64,000 nucleotides of DNA from Siphonodentalium dalli (GCA_032622095.1 CP136063.1:186165956-186229955), one strand, 5' to 3'; numbered from the stretch's first letter, positions 22,640 through 34,977 are shown. Made by a program: numbers and translations. Notes: generated by a model from the sequence alone, not told the origin.

Positions 22640-24140
22640 GTGAATTTTCTGCACAAATTCATTCGTGCACAATAAAATCAAAGAATAAAAGAAACTTTCA
22701 TCACTAAAAGCACCTCATGAGGTACTGACAGTCTGTACTTACCTGACTTTAAGTCATAACTGGAGTTACTACTTTAAATTGTATTTAAGGTATGCTGGTG
22801 ATTTTCTCTTTATAATATTTTGCATAAATATCTAGGACAATTTATATATTTTACCGATTTTACTCCTTAATTCTGAAAACCAATGTGAGAAAGTCGACTT
22901 TAGCCTGGATTGAATCTTATCGCTTTATTCTGCATTATTTGAAGGTTTTTCTTAGTTGTTTGCAGCAAGTGGTAGTTACGTGAGCACTTAGGTAGAAACA
23001 GACGAAGTCCAAATTACATTGGATAAGAGAGTTCATCAATAACTTTTTCGTAAGCGGAGCGAGGAGATCGGACTTTCTATATAACAATTTAAAACGAGAA
23101 ACACATCTAGATAAGACCATTCTATAGCCACTGTCTCACCTAACAAATTATTATCAAGAATGACAACCATACACCAGGTACTTCACCTCTTTGGCTGCTT
23201 TGGTGGGGACTCCGTTACACTTGATCGATGACTCTGAGTGTTATACTATAAGAGCTGAATTATCTGCATATGAGTATTTTGTACTTAACGCTAAGTTAAT
23301 ACAGCTGCCTCAACATCATTCACATAGACGAGAGGCCGTTCACAATCGGCAGATGTTTAACCCATCCCTTGGCGATAGTAAATTACTATGATCGGAATAA
23401 AAAAAATAGAGTTTTGATGTTGAATTATAGTTATGTACTATTATATACAAATGCACACAATAACACAAATTATTGGAATGCATGGGTCAAATAGGGAGAC
23501 TCGCATATATAATAGAATGCACAGGATTAAATGTGAAAAGGTGACCGTACATGGAATACTTGGGTGAATAGAGTCCAATTTAAGTTTACAATGATATGTA
23601 TCGAATTCTACCAGCAACACAGCCATCAAGATCAGCCACATCACTGCTGACCCATTACTATCTATTATATAGCAGAGCTGTCAACTATGTTTATGATTAA
23701 TCTTTGCATCTCTGTTAAACCCATCGAATTTATAATGACCTCATACCACAATGTAGAGTGATAAACTAAGATTTTGTAGTCAACTGTTAATAGCATGTCA
23801 TCTGTATTGTTGAAAAGTAGTCCAAATGAATGGGATGGAATTGGTGAATTGAGTTTAATATCGCTCCAAACAAATTTACCAGTATATAACACAAGATCTG
23901 TGACCGATTTAAACCAAATTTTGTGTGGTGACTAGGGGTACCCTGACGGAGTTATAAATGGGTGTCAGTTTTTCAGATTTTGTTAATTTAAAAAACAAAA
24001 CAAGGAGATCAATAAAATTTTAATCTGTTAATTATTTACACACAAAAAATAAAAAATTATTTTTATTATTATTATTTTTTTGCTTTACTTAAATTGAGCA
24101 AGGAATTCAATCTAAATTTGTTTTTTTATTAAGAGTGAAT
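22640..24140. other. No gene recognised
   Basis: Contains the second copy of the 50-bp repeat (23328-23385) and a family D fragment (23495-23530, GACTCGCATATATAATAGAA). The short frames at 22935-23120, 23191-23391 and 23665-23892 have no recognisable motif. Confidence 0.4.
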
Positions 24141-24149
24141 ATTTTTCGA

Positions 24150-24320
24150 AAAATGGCCATAACTCCGTAACACAATCTTGGATCAAACCCATATTCAAAC
24201 TCCATCTGTAGTTTGGGCTGAGAAACTCATGTACAAAATTTGGTTCCGATCGGTTAGAAAATGCTTGAGTTATCGCATTATGCGTTAAGTGTCTACGGAC
24301 GGACATACGGCTAGACAGAC
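24150..24320. repeat. Third copy of the GGCCATAACTCC repeat
   Basis: GGCCATAACTCCGTAACA, ATCAAACCCATATTCAAAC, TTTGGGCTGAGAAACTC and TTGGTTCCGATCGG appear in the same order as at 22215-22385, ending in CTACGGACGGACATACGG. Confidence 0.7.
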
Positions 24321-25345
24321 GGATCTAAAGCCAGACTGAAATTTGTAAACTATTAAAATCAATTTGTAATAAATATTCTGCCATCTGATTGTGTACCACT
24401 TTCTCTATACCACTTTTGAGACTAATCTTAATATGGAAACTGGACGATAGTTGACTGAAAATGTTTTCTCATTCTCTTTACAAACTGGAACAACACGTAC
24501 TGTTTATAAATAATTAGGAATTTGCCAAATATATATGACTATATTTATTATATGAGACAAATGAGATGAAATATCCGAGGCAGCATCCCCCATGCAGGAA
24601 TCTTAATGGAATTGAAAAATTGTAATACGAAAAAGTTAAAAACGATTTGTTTTCGAAAGACCAACGTTTGTTCTTATCGGTTCTCTATACCTGCTTTGAT
24701 CGCAACGTTCCGTATACGTCCACTTGGGTGTATTTAAGCTTGTTCAAATACAAACGTCGCGCAAAGCATTATGGAATACTAATAAAGGGGATAAATTCAG
24801 AATATGAAGTGATCGATTTCTATCACCTGGTGAACAGTTCTAGGCCATATATATATAGTTGTCACGTATCGTGGTGGAAGAGATATCTTTGACTCATTTC
24901 ATGACACATTTGATCAATAATTAACCTGTATATATTAATGGCCCGACATGTATTGAAATAACAAGGGGCACATTCAATAGCATATATATATATCCAGATG
25001 TTTCCTCCCACACCATGCAATGGTTTGTTTTGAATTTTAGAACAGTAAACTATAGGTCTGTGCAGGAACGTGGCGACATGGGTTGCGGGAACTTGCGGGG
25101 CATTTGACCTCTTCGATTTTGGCCAATTAACATTTTCAACAGTTGGAAATTTCATTCCCGGCACAACATTTATTACATATCTATCAACGTAATTCGCATG
25201 ATTGCACGAGTTTCCAGCCGTGTGATAATTCTCAGAATCGTACTAGTGCAATATGTCGACGGAATAAAACTCAATTAAATTCACATTTTCTGTACCGGAG
25301 ATGTACGATTGTGAGTCAATTTACTATGATACGGAGATATGTAAT

Positions 25346-25502
25346 AAAAATAGAACTGCATGAGTGTCTGGATTTTGACGAATTATCGCACTCGATTTGT
25401 TGGCGGAACGCGATACCTCTCGTGCAGGCGGAACGCGATACCTCAACAAATCTCGTGCGATAATTTCGTCAAAATCCAGACACTCATGCGGTTCTATCTA
25501 TT
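25346..25502. repeat. Long hairpin (family Q) with a direct repeat in its loop
   Basis: The left arm AGAACTGCATGAGTGTCTGG and following bases pair with the right arm ending CACTCATGCGGTTCTATC; the arms run about 58 bp each with few mismatches. The loop holds GGCGGAACGCGATACCTC twice. The outer motif AATAAATAGAYAGAAC is shared with hairpins at 32537-33060 and 50527-50645. Confidence 0.75.
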
Positions 25503-25609
25503 TATTAGTTGGACATTTCACAGCGATTCAAAGTAGAAAATATTCTAGACATATAGTAAATTCGATTTCCCCCACATTATTTAATGTCAATCTCGTTGTT
25601 TTCGACGTT

Positions 25610-26147
25610 TTAAAGGACCCTTAATTTTCAAACTCCCAGATCACATATATAAAATATATTCCATATTATATACCATTTGAAAGAGGAAGCTCCAAAACAT
25701 TGTATATGATCAACATATCCGATGTCATAAACTGTGAATATGTTGTTTGTGTTTTGTGCTTAAGTTTCATCTGGTTTTGTTGTATGTTGTTTTTGTTGAG
25801 TTGACGTGTTTTGTGCTTAAGTTTCATCTGGTTTTGTTGTACAAATGGTATAATTTTCAATGGACAGGGGTACAACTCTATATTTTAGAGATAGAGTTAT
25901 TCCCCTTCCATTGAAAATACATTTTTAATTTGAATTATGTTGCATTCTGGGAGCCAAAACGGGGGAAACCTTTTTATTATTTAAGCTGTTTTCTGTTTCT
26001 CTATGGGCATCTTCTGAGACACAGACGTTTCAAATGGTGATGAATTATAGTATTGTAATCATATTTTATGGCATAGATTGTCATTAAAACCGTCTATCAA
26101 GGCACTATAAAAATAATCGGTGACTCAAAAATTAAATTGGCCTTTGA
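25610..26147. mobile_element. TTAA-flanked foldback element (family B)
   Basis: It starts TTAAAGGACCCTTAATTTTC and ends with AAATTGGCCTTTGAA, where the right TTAA has become TTGA. The centre carries a palindromic pair around TATATTTTAGAGATAGAGTT and a duplicated TGTTTTGTGCTTAAGTTTCA. A better preserved copy is at 40740-41216. Confidence 0.65.
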
Positions 26148-26894
26148 ACTAAAAGTCCAATATATCCCTACTTTCAGTCAATTCATTTTACAAAAATGGC
26201 AACCATATACTATATGGGGGTGTGCAAGTTAGTTTGGAAGTTAGTTGGAAGCCAAATGGATATTTCTAGTTGGACAACCCCCTCCAACATACACAAACTC
26301 TAGCCTCGTTACTGGGTATGTTTTGAAATGAAATACGATGTTTATTATTCCAGACCCCTTATAGTATACATAATCTGTGTTTTATTCTCACTGAGAAAAG
26401 CAATTTGGTGGCTGGCACTCCATTCAATGCATTTGAATTATTTATAACAATGAGCACCAAATCGGCACCCTGGTTAATTGGTTTTCCAGTGCACGGCTAC
26501 AGTATTGTTGGATCCTGCTGAGAAAGTTCTGCTGTTTTTATAAGAAAACCCAATATAATCACACTGTTATGAAAAAAGTATCTTAATTTTTTTTTCTAAA
26601 ATTGGCGCTTTCGCTATCTTTGATAAATCTGAAGGTTTCCAGGCAGTCGTTATCTCAAATGAGAATTCAATAACATAAAACTCTATAATAACATAAATAT
26701 TTCAACAACGACTGAGTGGGTTGTTAACAACGACCACACTAGAGACTTCAAATGTTGATTAACTTTTTCTGTACTAAATATTCGATTCACGACTTTACCA
26801 TGGATTCGTGGTAGAACAATAATAACAATGAAGATGTTCTGTACTCAACTATATATAGCTCACTAAATGGTAATATCGGTACCGTATATTTTAT

Positions 26895-27333
26895 GCTAAA
26901 GATGCATAATCCGAATTAACGCTCCCAAATTACTATTTCTTCGGCTTCGGGATAAAACTATTTGATTCGAGTCGAGGAACACACCCGTCAAAGCTCAGAG
27001 TGATCAGATATCGATTTTTGAAATTTGTTATTTCCCGAGATATGTAATTTTTGGCGGCCTGGTAAATATTCGATGGTCTCGGTACAAATTGCGGATACAG
27101 ATGGATAACTCTAAGATCAGGTGGCTTTGGGTGTTAGATATTTGACAATTCGGCCAAATGTCGTTGAACAAAATGTTGAAAAATAACACGTTTGGGCAAT
27201 TTTATACTATAATTGACTGTGGTTAGCATTATATTTGGACAACTAATCGATTCTGATAACAGAAGCGATATTTCAAAAAATTTTGTTGTTGTTGTTGTTG
27301 TTGTTGAAATCTGATGATATTGAGTACATTTAA
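26895..27333. mobile_element. Family A foldback element
   Basis: Starts CTAAAGATGCATAATCCGAA, holds AAAGCTCAGAGTGATCAGAT and AGATGGATAACTCTAAGATC, has a (GTT)n run at 27284-27306, and ends TGAGTACATTTAA. Confidence 0.65.
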
Positions 27334-27339
27334 AGTCTG

Positions 27340-28740
27340 TTGGTGCGTCATAGGCGACATTTCACGTTCTCAAATCTAAAGTTCGCACTTGTTTATTATA
27401 TTCCAGGCAACAGAGAAGAGCGAGATCCAAAATGCAATGCTGCATCATCTGTTTAGTCGGCTTTGTTTCGCTTAATCTCATTGGAGCAATGGCGGATATA
27501 TTCACCATGGACATCCAAGTTCCGATTGGATGAGAGACCAGCGCGCGAGAAGTTGAGGATGAGCATCCCCAAGCAGGGAACGGTTGTTACGTCATCACTG
27601 CTGGGATTAAGTGGTACTTTTGTGTTCTGTTTATAAAATGGGTGCGCCATTCCGTAGCTCATCAGAATTGTTCCGATAAATAAATATGATGATGGTGGTG
27701 GTGATGATGGTGATGATGATGACGATATTCGTTATACATGTACACCAAGTGTCAGTCAAGTTGGTCAATTGACATCTATACATATATATAATACTCTCTT
27801 TGATCTATGATGTTTTGAGCACAATTGCACATTTATATTGACTGAGTTTAAAGGTGCGATCACACACTGGCAAGTTTTCGAGGTACATTTTGCAAATCAA
27901 TTGAAGCAGAAATCCGTTAGTAACATACATATGGTCTGCCACTTGATGAGTCAATGAGCGACCTCTATAACTCAAAAAGTGATCATACAACTGATATTTT
28001 CTTGACGTTTGTCTACTTACATCTGACCAATCTTACAACCATTCTTCAAATTTCATTTCCAGTTGACAAATTTCCAACAAAATTTTGTAGATAAATTAGT
28101 CTGTGTGTGCACGCAACCTAATAATAAGTCAATGACGGGCTAAATGAACATGTATTTGACGATGGTTTCTGCCATTACAATGAGTTATATTAACAACAGA
28201 CAATGAGTTATATTAACAACAGACCTTCGTATTTACTTGCTATATGTGAACATGTATTTTAATTATGTTATGTACATGTGTAATCGTGTATTCGATTTTG
28301 CTGAATGAGAAGCAGTGATGAAAAAGGCTATACCTGGGTTCAAATTTTCGGGCTGCAATTGAGTTTGGCGTCACGTCACGTTCTCGGTAGTTATATATAA
28401 CAGGGGTCAAGGACATTTAAAAAAAATTTAATTATTTTTCGATGGGTCACATCTGGATTTTGGAGGAAATAACACCTATTTAAACCGACAAAATATATAT
28501 ACAAAATCGATCAGGTTTTCAATTTGGGATTAGATTTGTCAAACTTGTTTTGCTTTATCATATCTCATGGATGTTAGTGATGAAGACCAATAAATAATAA
28601 ATATAGATGTCTATAATGCGTTGGTCCATGGGCTCGATGGGCGTATATATGGTAAACAAAATACATTTAAGTATCTAGGCCTATATAGATGGTAAATAAT
28701 ATCCGCAATTAAGTATCTATATGTCTGATAATGCTATGCC
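27340..28740. other. No gene recognised; microsatellite and small duplication
   Basis: A GATGATGGTG microsatellite lies at 27685-27727, and a tandem duplication of CAATGAGTTATATTAACAAC at 28178-28224. The minus-strand frames at 27453-27662 and 27805-27990 show no motif. Confidence 0.4.
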
Positions 28741-28744
28741 GATC

Positions 28745-29170
28745 GGGTGCCCAGCTCTACGAAATGTATATTCGCTTTAATTATCAGAATCTATTAATTG
28801 CAACAAAATAATGCTAACCGCTGTCAACTATGGTATAAAATCTCCCAAAACTTGTTATTTATCAACATTTTGTTCAACGAAATATGGCCATATTATCACT
28901 TGAGTATCACAAAATTTGGCCGTACTACCAATTGATTTTAGAGTTATTTATCTTCATCCGCAATTTTGTCCGAGACCGTCGGTTTTACGACTGTTTTCTG
29001 GGCCACAAATAATTGCACATCTCGAGAAATAACAAACTTCAAAAATCGATATCTGATCACTCTGAGCTTTGATGGGTGGGTTCTCGAGTCGAATCAGATA
29101 TTTTTTACCCCCGAAGCCAAATAAATATAGTAATTTGGGAGCGTTAATTCAAATAATGGATCTTTAACCA
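28745..29170. mobile_element. Family A element, inverted orientation, left end decayed
   Basis: Carries the family A segments in the order seen at 3259-3724 (AACAAAATAATGCTAACC, TTGTTCAACGAAATATGGCC, TCTGAGCTTTGATGGGTGGG, GGGAGCGTTAATTC) and ends in ATGGATCTTTAA. Confidence 0.65.
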
Positions 29171-29530
29171 TGCATGCATGCTTATATATACACAATTCGA
29201 AAATATATTAACGCGTTTATTTGTTCTTAGAATTCACTACTGTTGTAAACATTCCGTTCCCGGTGTTGTAATTTGCGTGGTCAAGATTAACTCCATGCGA
29301 AAACTCTTGCGGTGCGCCGCTAAAAGAAAATAATGACACTTTTTGCAGTGTTCAAATAGAAATTTCGCAGAGGTGTAATTTTGCGCCGCATTTTCTCATA
29401 TAACAACACGGCATCTATATACGCTCCATTGCTATCGATATCGATATGATTGAATATGGCGATAACATAACGAAGGGTCTTCACCTGTGATGGCTATCGA
29501 GGAAGGATCCATCGATAAAGCTTAATAGAG

Positions 29531-29843
29531 GATCTGCAGTTGAATCAGAAGGAAGAGCGATAACTCTAAATAGAACGCACTTTAACGAAATAACGGAGAT
29601 TTGTATGAAAAAATTCATAAGTGTTCAACTTTGGTTTACAATAAGTCAAACGTTTCTATTGGGTAGGTGGGACTGGATGAGGTTTGAGGTACGTTCTTTA
29701 AACACTTTTTTCAAATATGTCCGTTATTTCGTTAAAAACTTCTTCAAATATCTCCGTTATTTAGTCAATACTACTAGTAATTAATTATTAATTAAAGTAC
29801 GTTCTATTTAGAGTTATGACCCTTCCTTCAACTTCAACCCGGG
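29531..29843. repeat. Foldback repeat with TAACTCTAAATAGAACG arms
   Basis: The left arm AACTCTAAATAGAACGCACT followed by AAATAACGGAGAT pairs with ATCTCCGTTATTTAG and GTACGTTCTATTTAGAGTTA on the right. Outer bases TTGAA..GAAGGAAG and CTTCCTTCAACTTCAAC also pair. No terminal duplication was recognised. Confidence 0.65.
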
Positions 29844-30394
29844 ATATAATTCGTATTTATACGTAGGGTCCTGTCAGCACCAGGTTTCCTGGAATATCTG
29901 TCCAGATTGATAACGTGGAGAAATAGTTGAATTACTTCGAAAATACGCTCCAATTTGTATTAAAATGCGGCGGTGTCGAATACACACCGTGAGCGGGACA
30001 TATTAAAGGTATATTATAACTATACCGAGAATGACGTGACACTGAACCGCATGCAAGTGATTCAACAGAGTGTGAGTCCGTTCGTAAAATATATTAGCGT
30101 TTTGTGAAGCGCTATGCCATTCATTCACTCCATCAAGCATTTGAGTAGATTCACATTTCAACCCCCCAGATTCCTTTGCGAGTGTTATGTACATTGGCTT
30201 ATTGAAGATATATACTGAACAATTCAAGCTATTTGATTATTGATATTGATGTTTCTTTGTTGAATAATAACTTTACTGCCTACATTTTATATTCGTCTTC
30301 ATTAATTTAACCCATGCTTTACTAAATGGTTTCGTCCACAAGTTATAGATGTATACACATGAATGGTCTATTATTCATAAGGAGTTATGGTATA

Positions 30395-30610
30395 TTCAGA
30401 ATATACACTTTAGTCTATGACTAACTTAGGTTAGTCAATTACTGTTTGTCCACATGATGACTAACTTAGCAAAGTCAAACTGACTAAGGCAGAAAATTTG
30501 TCACAATGACCAGGGTGATGTCAGTCAACACGACTAATTATGCCATTAAACTACAATTGTATTAGTAAAAATGGCCAGACTTGAGTCATAATGACTAACT
30601 TTTGGTAGAA
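30395..30610. repeat. TAGTCA / TGACTA motif cluster, left part
   Basis: Many TTAGTCA, TGACTAAC and related heptamers occur on both strands. A matching cluster lies at 31470-31630 on the other side of the family A element at 30783-31257. Confidence 0.6.
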
Positions 30611-30782
30611 ATTATGTGAAAATAATTTCAATACTCAACCAGATTATATATTATCCAGAATCCAAGACCGAATTGAAAGCAGGACAAGCTTTCAATCCAT
30701 TCTCTAAAACACAGATATCAGTACTGGTCTATTCAGAGGTGCATTTATAATAATAGTTTTTGGTATAGGTATGTCTAACTAG

Positions 30783-31257
30783 TTAAAGGTACTCAATCCG
30801 ATCAGAGGGTCCTATATTACTATTTCTTTGGCTTTGGGGGTAAAAAATATTTGATTCGAGTCGAGGAACACACCCATCGAAGCTCAGAGTGATTAGATAT
30901 CGATTTTTGAAATCTATTAATTTTCGGATATGTAGCCCACAAGTTGACAGAACACGTGATCAAAACTGACAAATTGCTGGTGTAAGATGGATAACTCTAA
31001 AATCAAGTGCTTACTATTAACAATAATAACCACTTGATTTTAGAGTTATCCATCTTACACCCGCAATTTGTCCGTTTTGAACACGTGTTCTGCCAACTTG
31101 TGGGCTACATATCCGAAAATTAATAGATTTCAAAAATCGATATCTAATCAATCTGAGCTTTGATGGGTGGGTTCCTCGACTCGAATCAAATAATTTTTAC
31201 CCCCAAAGCCAAAGAAATAGTAATATAGGACCCTCTGATCGGATTGAGTACCTTTAA
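30783..31257. mobile_element. Family A element, almost perfect 475-bp palindrome
   Basis: TTAAAGGTACTCAATCCGAT on the left matches ATCGGATTGAGTACCTTTAA on the right, and the arms pair nearly to the centre near 31020 (AATCAAGTGCTTACTATTAA against ACTTGATTTTAGAGTTATCC). The TTAA at each end is intact. This is the best copy for defining the palindromic subtype. Confidence 0.85.
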
Positions 31258-31469
31258 TTTTTCCGAGATGTCCGTGGTGTCATGGAATAAGAACCTTTTA
31301 TCCTTACTGTACAGGGAGGGAGGGAGGAAAGTAATGATGTACATGTCATTATAACCTTCCATCACATTCATTCAATTATATATTCAATAGAACTGCGATA
31401 AAGTGGAAATTGTATATTTAGCAATGAATGTTAAGCATATAATTCAAGGCAGTTTTGCAATTAGAGTTA

Positions 31470-31630
31470 TTATCGGTGTAACTTAGTCACTGTGACTATA
31501 ACGTAGTCACTATGACTAACATAAGATTTAGTCTTAGTGACCCACTGAAATGTGTTGGTTAGTCATAGTGACTCCAAATGCGTTGTTACGCGTACTAACC
31601 ATAAGTTAGTCATATTGACGCGATTTTTTC
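31470..31630. repeat. TAGTCA / TGACTA motif cluster, right part
   Basis: Contains CTTAGTCACTGTGACTATAA, GTAGTCACTATGACTAAC and GTTAGTCATAGTGACTCC, a set of small palindromes of the same motif as 30395-30610. Confidence 0.6.
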
Positions 31631-31668
31631 TCTCAGTGTATATCGCCAGTCAACAGCCAGGTTCAGCC

Positions 31669-31805
31669 ACATGTACGTGTAATTTGTATGTTGCCATTGC
31701 AAACGAAAGCACCTGCCACACGTTACATGTACGTGTAATTTGTAATGTTGCCATTGCAAACGAAAGCACCTGACACACGTTACACGTACGTGTAATTTGT
31801 AATGT
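31669..31805. repeat. Tandem repeat, unit about 60 bp, 2.3 copies
   Basis: ACGTGTAATTTGTAATGTTG followed by CCATTGCAAACGAAAGCACC and TGNCACACGTTAC occurs in tandem. Open frames on both strands through it are repeat artefacts. Confidence 0.8.
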
Positions 31806-32536
31806 TGCCACCGAATGATAACTTGTAGTAGTCTTGCATGGTAATGGGCTAAAAACCACCCGGTTCATATTTCCATCAAAATAACAGACGACATTCATGA
31901 CAACCGAATTGCCGAATAGACATTTTATATTTGAGTGTGTTTTCGAGAAGATTGAAATTATCAGCATATCTATTGACATGGCACTGCGGTATGTTTTGGA
32001 ACTAAAATTGGTGTTTCAACTAAAGATGGCAGCCAAAACGGTACCAGATAATAGAACCATCGGCAGTATAGTTAGCACAGCCGCTGTATGCGACTTTCTT
32101 GTTATTTGGAAAACAGGGCTATATGTGACTTACTAACGCATTAGTTTAGTTCATCAACATTTCAAAACATATGACATGACGTGTGCCGGCGTTTGGATTT
32201 GCATTCTACCTATTATCTTGAAACGAGATGGTAAGGAGCCTTGGTTCACAAATTCATAAAGATATCATTTGCGTCATTTTTATAAAACTGAGAACGCTGT
32301 CATCTAACTGAATGCGGACTGTTGTGAGGATGGTCGACAAGATACAAGAATTCCTAACGTGATCTGTCAATAAGTGGTTTCAGGATCAATTTAACGGAAC
32401 GCACCTATATCTGATATTCATATACAATGTTAATAGCAATGGTCTGGGTAAAATTACTCTGTATCCGGATTGTTAGAGAATTTAATCTTAGAAACCTTAT
32501 AATAAATTTATCAGGATTCCGGTCACTTCACGAAGG

Positions 32537-33060
32537 ATATAAACACAGAACTACACGAGTGTCTTAAATATGCATAATCCGAATTAACGCTCCTAAGTTA
32601 CTATTTCTTTGGCTTCGGGGGTAAACAAAATTTGATTCGATTCAATTATTTGTGGCCCAGAAAAACGTGGTCAAACGGACGGTATCGGACAAAATTGCGG
32701 ATGAAGATGGACAACTCTCAAATCAAGTGGTAATACGGCTAAATTTCATGATACTTAAGTGATAATAAGGCCATATTTTGTTGAACAAAATGTTGATAAA
32801 TAACACATTTTGGGAAATTTGATACCATATAGTTGACAATGGTTAGCATTATTTTGTTGCAATAAATCGATTCAGATAACTGAAGCGTATTTTGAAGAAA
32901 TGTTGCTGTTGTGTATATTGATAATATGGGGACCATCTGATCGGATTTAGTACCTTTAGTACCTTTAATGTATTGTTGATACGACACGAGGGCTAGCGCG
33001 GAATGATATAAAGCGCAGCCTCGAGTTCCATCCTTCACACGTGCCGTTCTGTGTTTATTA
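32537..33060. repeat. Family Q hairpin split by a family A insertion
   Basis: The outer arms ATAAACACAGAACTACACGA and GTGCCGTTCTGTGTTTATT are inverted, as in the hairpin at 25346-25502. A family A element sits between them at 32564-32968. The remaining right part holds GATACGACACG, matched by CGTCGTATC at 33069-33077. Confidence 0.65.
32564..32968. mobile_element. Family A element nested in the family Q repeat
   Basis: Begins TTAAATATGCATAATCCGAA and ends GGATTTAGTACC plus a duplicated TTTAGTACC and TTAA. The inner order of segments is the usual one for family A. Part of the GGTGGGTTCCTCGA block is deleted. Confidence 0.75.
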
Positions 33061-33424
33061 CACGCCACCCGTCGTATCATCCGTGAATTGAAAAATAGTG
33101 TCCCTTTGTTCGCTCCCGTATTGCAATTTCACCCAAACTGGTATAGCTGCATAATTCCTATGCCACAATATATCGCATAATAGAAGGGAAATACGAAAGT
33201 CTGAATTCGTAGATCGTCAACAGATATTACCACAAACATGCATGGTGGGGATCTGCTGAAAAAAATACAGACACAGGGAAGGGGTGGGAGGGTGGTTCAA
33301 GGTCTGAAAAATTGCGTGACGCAATTTTTTTCCAATCAATATTAAGATATAGATATTATATCACTTAGTTTTGTACTATACTTACCCGTTGCACCATTTC
33401 TGAGTACGATATACAACGAATCAT

Positions 33425-33610
33425 TTAACCCTTTCTATCTGAATATGTCCCAAAAATGAATAGAAATCCTTCTGCACTTGTGTATTATCTTTTTGGTGTC
33501 TGTCGTCTGCTGATATTACCTGAGCACCCTCCAAATAATAAAAAAAAACATTCCAATGTATACTTTTATAAATGACGGTAGAATCCATATTATAGCAAAG
33601 AAAGGGTTAA
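33425..33610. mobile_element. TTAACCCTTT MITE (family O)
   Basis: TTAACCCTTTCTATCTGAAT at the left and GCAAAGAAAGGGTTAA at the right are inverted and start with TTAA. Relatives: 45460-45640 (left end TTAACCCTTTCTTTACTAAA) and 52930-53001 (right end only). TTAA plus CCC termini fit piggyBac-derived MITEs. Confidence 0.7.
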
Positions 33611-33757
33611 TTACTGAAAGGATTCTATCATTTAGTTTAAAAAATATATATACTGGAATGATTCATTCTTCATTTATAGGGATATTAGGGATAATATCAG
33701 CAGGCAGAGAAACACCCTATGGATTCCCATTTATTGAGTTGAGTTCAATATCACCAC

Positions 33758-33964
33758 ATGTATTCTTGTATCATATATAACAGCACTAAAACATATTTGC
33801 CCACAAGTTCAGCAGTTCTTACTTATCTCGTTCCCATTGACCTTGCTGCTAAAGATCACGAGACTGTTAATGTCGATAATGTTCCAATACACACCAGAAC
33901 ACCACAGGTAGATTTAAATGTATCTGAGCCAAGTCTGACAACCATATTGAAGCCTCAGAAGTAA
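33758..33964 (+). other. Possible terminal exon, unassigned
   Basis: An open stretch ends with PQVDLNVSEPSLTTILKPQK and a TAA, six bases before a family D element. A possible splice acceptor (CCACAAGTTCAG) lies at about 33810. The composition is more protein-like than that of neighbouring frames, but no family is recognised and no upstream exon could be found. This may be chance. Confidence 0.2.
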
Positions 33965-33969
33965 ACAAG

Positions 33970-34204
33970 TTAACCCTTTCATGGCGGTAGTTGCTCTGGT
34001 GCAGCATTCAAAACCCTGTGCTAGTGCATGCATTCTCTTCTAAATGCAAGTATCCCATAGGGAGCCTCGCATATATGCGAGAATGCACTGGCTGTCAATG
34101 TAAATATTGTTAGGCTAATAAATTCTCTTATATATCCGAGGTTCCCTATGGGAGACTCGCATAATTTCGCGTAATTCCAGGAAGCTCCAGTCACGGAAGG
34201 GTAA
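33970..34204. mobile_element. TTAACCCTTTCATG MITE (family D)
   Basis: Left end TTAACCCTTTCATGGCGG; right end CTCCAGTCACGGAAGGGTAA, with the right TTAA mutated to GTAA. Two internal hairpin arms, TATGCGAGAATGCACTGGC and CTCTTATATATCCGAGG with CCCTATGGGAGACTCGCAT, are shared by all family D copies. Confidence 0.75.
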
Positions 34205-34970
34205 CCAACATGAACAAATCTGACTTACACTAATATATATTGATGATGGGGTATTTATTAAAGAGAAATTTCTTAAAGTTAACAAATATTTATTTAATAA
34301 CAACAATTATTCAACAGATATGTTAATGTTTTGGCACAAATATTTCAGGGCGGTGACAACTATAATCAGACACTAATACCACTAGCACTCACCAACTATC
34401 TCATTTTCCATATCATTCATTCTTACTTAGCAAATCTACAAACAATGAAGAATAAGTACTCATAAAACAACATACAAAGTGGCACATTTAAGATGAAGCA
34501 ATTTGTTCCTTGATGTCTGAAATCCAGCCCCCATATCAGTTGGAAGAAACTATCAAAGTATAACCAAACTTTGATAGTTTATGTTAGATACCACTTGCTT
34601 ATTGTGTAGTACTGAAGCCAACTGTCGTGAGGTAATATTTATAAGGACCAACCATGAACAAATAGTGTGCTCAACTGCATGGAACACCAAGATATGACAA
34701 CATACATGGATTTTTAAAATAGGGTATGGTGGAGCTGTAAGTATGTTTCACATCAGCTAAAATGACCTTAAGTTTTAGCTCTAGACCATGCAATTTATAT
34801 ATAGAATTATCAAGAAGCTAGAATTTGAAGTAATTTCCCTTTTATTAGAAGTTTAATGTAAAATATTTCCCATTTTCAGTCTTCAAAAGTGAAAATATTT
34901 TTTTAGCACCGAATGAGAGCTTGACTATCATGCATACTCTTAAGTTACTCACACAATAGTTTTGGATTTA
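34205..34970. other. No gene recognised
   Basis: AT-rich DNA between the family D element and the Hsp70 pseudogene. A short inverted repeat (ACTATCAAAGT / ACTTTGATAGT) lies at 34549-34580. Confidence 0.4.
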
Positions 34971-34977
34971 TTACACA

